Assembly: GCF_037071985.1 (NCBI RefSeq)
Contig: NZ_JAXHDF010000010.1
Span: 114,391-178,390 of the forward strand
DNA length: 64,000 nucleotides
Direction: 5' to 3'
Source: Pseudogracilibacillus sp037071985
GTDB lineage: Bacteria > Bacillota > Bacilli > Bacillales > Amphibacillaceae
Of the stretch, positions 61,584 through 64,000 are shown piece after piece. A model generated the notes under the pieces. The model did no database searches and was not told where the DNA came from. It was given only the letters and a program-made list of their open reading frames with translations. Made by a program: the position numbers and the translations under genes. Each line of letters begins with the position of its first letter. The first letter of the stretch is position 1.

Positions 61584-61599
61584 TTGAAGTGTCACTTAA
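61584..61599. promoter_or_regulatory. Third operator copy at the cyclodeaminase transcription start
   Basis: TTGAAGTGTCACTTAA is identical to the first copy at 61448 and begins about where transcription should start. The same regulator should therefore repress both divergent units. Confidence 0.72.
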
Positions 61600-61628
61600 A
61601 TAACAAAGCATGAAAGGCTGAAAATATA

Positions 61629-62618
61629 ATGATTATTTTAAACGAAAAAGAAATTCAGGGTATTTACGGGATGCAAGAAGCAATTTCTGATGTTGAACGA
61701 ATGCTTCATCATAAAAATGAAGGAAAAATAATAAACCCTATACGTACGGTTATTGAATTTCCACAAGAAGACGGTTCTGTTCTCTACATGCCAAGCACTG
61801 ATCTTGATGAAGAAATCATGTCAATGAAGGCGGTTACAATCTTCCCGAATAACCCGTCACAAGGAAAGTCAACGACTCAAGGAGTTGTTCTATTATCAAG
61901 TGCGAAAGACGGAGAACATGTAGCGATGTTTAATGCTTCTTACTTAACCCGTTTACGTACTGGCGCAATTAGTGGACTTGCAACAGACAGGCTCGCTAGA
62001 AAAAATGCTGAAACACTAACAATGATTGGAACGGGTGGCATGGCTTTTGAACAAGCTCTCGGTGTATTGGCTGTTCGCGACATAAAAGAAATACTATTAA
62101 TCAATCCAACAAAGGAGAAGGCATATCTTTTTAAAGAAAAATTACGCGACTTTAGTGTAAATTCTTCGGTAGAAATTAATGTGTTAGAAAATGTTTCTGA
62201 AGCAGTATCTCGTGCCGACATCATTTGCTGCAGCACGCGATCTCATAAACCAGTGTTTAATGGAAAAGATATAAAACCAGGGACGCATGTAAATGGCGTT
62301 GGTTCCTACTTACCACATATGCAAGAGGTTGATTTTACATTTATTAAACGGGCAGCAAAAATCGTCGTTGATGATATGGAAGGAGTGACTGAAGAAGCTG
62401 GGGAACTCATCCATGCTGCAAAGCAACCAGATTGGTCGTATGAAAATATTCACGGTGAACTGCTAGGGCTCGTTACAAACCAAATTAGTCGCCGCGAAAA
62501 TGATGATGAAATTACATTTTTTAAATCAGTCGGCGCCGCTTATTACGACCTTGCAGTAGCAAATGGCGTCTATAAAAAAGCTCGCGCAACAGATACCGGA
62601 ATAAAAGTAGAAATTTAA
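61629..62618 (+). CDS. Ornithine cyclodeaminase / mu-crystallin-family enzyme
   Basis: This NAD(P)-dependent protein of 329 residues has SVLYMPSTDLDEEIMSMKAVTIFPNNP, YLTRLRTGAISGLATDRLAR, a Rossmann loop MIGTGGMAFEQALGVLAVRDI, and GTHVNGVGSYLPHMQEVD with VVDDMEGVTEEAGEL. The family includes ornithine cyclodeaminase (ornithine to proline) and pyrroline-2-carboxylate reductase (also yielding proline). Either fits the proline dehydrogenase encoded 40 bp downstream. The start ATG 61629 has only a weak AAAGG site. It is repressed, presumably, through the operator at 61584. Confidence 0.83.
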   Translation: MIILNEKEIQGIYGMQEAISDVERMLHHKNEGKIINPIRTVIEFPQEDGSVLYMPSTDLDEEIMSMKAVTIFPNNPSQGKSTTQGVVLLSSAKDGEHVAMFNASYLTRLRTGAISGLATDRLARKNAETLTMIGTGGMAFEQALGVLAVRDIKEILLINPTKEKAYLFKEKLRDFSVNSSVEINVLENVSEAVSRADIICCSTRSHKPVFNGKDIKPGTHVNGVGSYLPHMQEVDFTFIKRAAKIVVDDMEGVTEEAGELIHAAKQPDWSYENIHGELLGLVTNQISRRENDDEITFFKSVGAAYYDLAVANGVYKKARATDTGIKVEI

Positions 62619-62658
62619 GTATAAAACGATTCGAAGCATGAAAGTGAGGGTAATATGG

Positions 62659-63639
62659 ATGGATAATATTGTAAGAGACTTTTTTATTTCTCTTTCACAA
62701 AACAAAACGTTAAATCAAGGAGCAAAAAAATGGGGTCTTCGTTTAGGTGCACAAAACGTTGTCGCCGGGACGAATGTAGATGAAATGATCGAAAGCGTTA
62801 AAAAATTAAATGCAGCTGGAATCTCTTGTACGATCGATAATTTAGGTGAGTTTGTTTTTGAAAAAGAAGTAGCACTTAAAGCAAAGGAGCAAATTTTAGC
62901 GGTCATTGAATCAATTCATACGAACGATTTGGACGCACATATTTCCTTGAAACCTTCTCAACTTGGCTTAGATATTGACCTTGATTTCTGTTCAGAAAAC
63001 CTAAAAGAGATCGTCAAAAAAGCAAATGAATATAATATTTTTATTAATTTTGATATGGAAGATCACGCAAGGCTACAAGCTTCATTTGATTTATTGGATG
63101 AACTTTCATCTACTTACGATAATATCGGAACTGTTATTCAAGCGTATTTTTACCGTGCAAAAGACGATATTGAAAAGTATAAAAACTACCGCCTCCGTAT
63201 CGTAAAAGGTGCATATAAAGAGGAGGAGTCAGTCGCTTACCAAAACAAACATGATATCGACAAAAACTATATTGAATTAATCGAATGGCATTTGTTGAAT
63301 GGAAAGTTCACATCGATCGCCACACACGATCATCACGTCATCAATCACGTAAAAGAATTTGTAGAAAAGCATACGATTCCAAAAGACAAATTTGAATTCC
63401 AAATGCTATACGGTTTTCGCGTCGACATGCAACATGCCCTCGTAAAAGAAGGCTACCATTTTTGCACCTATGTCCCATTCGGTGAAGACTGGTACGGTTA
63501 TTTCATGCGGAGACTGGCTGAACGGCCTCAAAATTTAAATTTACTTGCAAAACAAGTATTTAACAAAAAAACAAACACACTTATCGGAGTCGCTGCGGCT
63601 GGATTTTTACTAGGAAGACTAACGAAAAGAAATAAGTAA
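62659..63639 (+). CDS. Proline dehydrogenase
   Basis: This FAD-dependent enzyme of 326 residues oxidises proline to pyrroline-5-carboxylate at the membrane's inner face. It has DNIVRDFFISLSQNK at the N-terminus, GISCTIDNLGEF, HISLKPSQLGLD, INFDMEDHARL, LRIVKGAYKEEESVAY, ATHDHHVINHV, FQMLYGFR and the terminal FMRRLAERPQN that binds the substrate. The C-terminal tail IGVAAAGFLLGRLTKRNK is hydrophobic then basic. ATG 62659 follows GAGGGTAATATGG. The partner P5C dehydrogenase is not in the window. Confidence 0.88.
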   Translation: MDNIVRDFFISLSQNKTLNQGAKKWGLRLGAQNVVAGTNVDEMIESVKKLNAAGISCTIDNLGEFVFEKEVALKAKEQILAVIESIHTNDLDAHISLKPSQLGLDIDLDFCSENLKEIVKKANEYNIFINFDMEDHARLQASFDLLDELSSTYDNIGTVIQAYFYRAKDDIEKYKNYRLRIVKGAYKEEESVAYQNKHDIDKNYIELIEWHLLNGKFTSIATHDHHVINHVKEFVEKHTIPKDKFEFQMLYGFRVDMQHALVKEGYHFCTYVPFGEDWYGYFMRRLAERPQNLNLLAKQVFNKKTNTLIGVAAAGFLLGRLTKRNK

Positions 63640-63818
63640 ACTCTAAGTGGCAAAACGTCACGATCTAAAAAGATCCAAAAGAAAGTAGTTCTGATTGGGT
63701 TAGAGATTTATTATTTAGCTAATTGCTTGGTTGAGATCAGAAATTTCCAAGCGATTAGAACATTTTATCAGATAAATTCTCAAATAATTAGATGATCATT
63801 TTTACATCGACATAGAAA
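63640..63818. other. Intergenic region before the insertion-element end
   Basis: No gene is seen. A weak GATCT/AGATC stem at 63661-63676 may end the proline dehydrogenase transcript. Confidence 0.35.
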
Positions 63819-64000
63819 TTGAACCCCAGGCCAAGCCTAGGGTCCTCAAGTTCGCAATAATTACCACCCGTGATAACGGGTGGTTTTCTCTGCGGCTGAA
63901 AGCCTTTGTTACTGACCAGGCCCTAAGGGCTACTGAATGGTTCGCCTTACGTACTACCTTTACTGGCCAGACCTGGAAGGTCTTCTTCCTCACTTATGCC
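63819..64000 (-). mobile_element. Right end of an IS200/IS605-type element (runs off window)
   Basis: Read on the minus strand the stretch is structured and GC-richer than its surroundings. It includes GGCTTTCAGCC, a strong stem ACCACCCG-TTATCA-CGGGTGGT (63877-63902), then an imperfect hairpin CCCTAGGC-TTG-GCCTGGGG followed by TTCAA. A terminal hairpin plus TCAA-type cleavage site is the right-end layout of IS200/IS605 elements. The structured part would be the guide-type (omega/reRNA) segment that overlaps the end of tnpB. The transposase itself is outside the window. Confidence 0.58.
63947..64000 (-). CDS. Possible C-terminal tail of a TnpB-like protein
   Basis: The only minus-strand frame open to the window edge reads EEEDLPGLASKGST and ends in TAA at 63947, immediately before the structured right end. 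This is where tnpB normally stops. Eighteen codons are too few for a homology judgement. Confidence 0.25.
   Translation of the reverse strand, partial: GISEEEDLPGLASKGST

Noticed and set aside
63802..63993. 63-codon minus-strand open frame at the window end
   Set aside because: It runs through the stacked hairpins of the insertion-element end, so it is best explained as non-coding RNA/DNA structure.
1..64000. CRISPR array, tRNA or rRNA genes
   Set aside because: No regularly spaced repeats and no tRNA- or rRNA-like sequence were noticed on either strand.

Overview
This is a low-GC, Gram-positive chromosomal window, most likely from a Bacillaceae of the Oceanobacillus/Virgibacillus kind. The evidence is AGGAGG-type ribosome sites, frequent GTG/TTG starts, an S-box (SAM) riboswitch, LacI/IclR/GntR-type operators, SMR pairs, an intracellular subtilisin and a SigO/RsoA-like split sigma factor. 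The genus is a guess. I saw no rRNA, tRNA or CRISPR array.

Layout. (1) 1-6568, minus strand: a SAM-riboswitch operon of O-acetylhomoserine sulfhydrylase (metY), a three-gene sugar-type ABC importer and the start of methylthioribose kinase (mtnK). Riboswitch plus kinase suggest that the importer takes up 5-methylthioribose. A MITE-like repeat sits between the riboswitch terminator and metY. (2) 6.7-17.7 kb: housekeeping and scattered genes (purine permease, ArsR-type regulator, SLAP-domain protein, AIM24 protein, lipoprotein, cyclic-2,3-diphosphoglycerate-synthetase-like protein, RluA, MFS pump, YitT, a decayed chemoreceptor). (3) 18-24 kb: a beta-glucoside operon (binding protein, two permeases, LacI regulator, GH1 enzyme) with LacI-type palindromes in front. 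(4) 25.4-34.3 kb: a ten-gene operon under an IclR regulator with two identical-core operators. It encodes a symporter and its small partner, dehydrogenase, metallo-beta-lactamase-fold hydrolase, M20 deacylase, class-V PLP enzyme, RidA, KDG kinase and KDPG aldolase. Together these read as an oxidative, non-phosphorylating route for an N-acylated amino-sugar (acid). (5) 34.4-35.8 kb: TetR plus paired SMR pump. (6) 35.9-50.4 kb: an N-acetylgalactosamine locus (AgaR-like GntR, ROK kinase, NagA, AgaS, tagatose-6-P kinase, tagatose-bisphosphate aldolase, ABC importer) with a 1604-residue secreted GH31 enzyme. The importer and the GH31 gene share an identical 18-bp palindrome that embeds the -35 box. 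(7) 50.9-53.9 kb: a type II Thoeris-like anti-phage pair (TIR protein plus two-TM macro-type protein), with an intracellular subtilisin diverging from it. (8) 54.7-55.5 kb: split sigma factor. (9) 55.7-59.0 kb: LysR, ATC-hydrolase-family protein and SSS symporter, then a 181-bp MITE with a 6-bp target duplication. (10) 59.4-63.6 kb: XRE-cupin regulator, BrnQ-type carrier, ornithine cyclodeaminase-family enzyme and proline dehydrogenase, with three copies of one operator between the divergent promoters. (11) 63.8-64 kb: the right end of an IS200/IS605-type element.

Neither sugar ABC locus (3 and 6) encodes an ATPase, so both must borrow a shared MsmX-type ATPase encoded elsewhere. All function calls come from reading motifs and context; no database search was run. 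Literature parallels are from memory.
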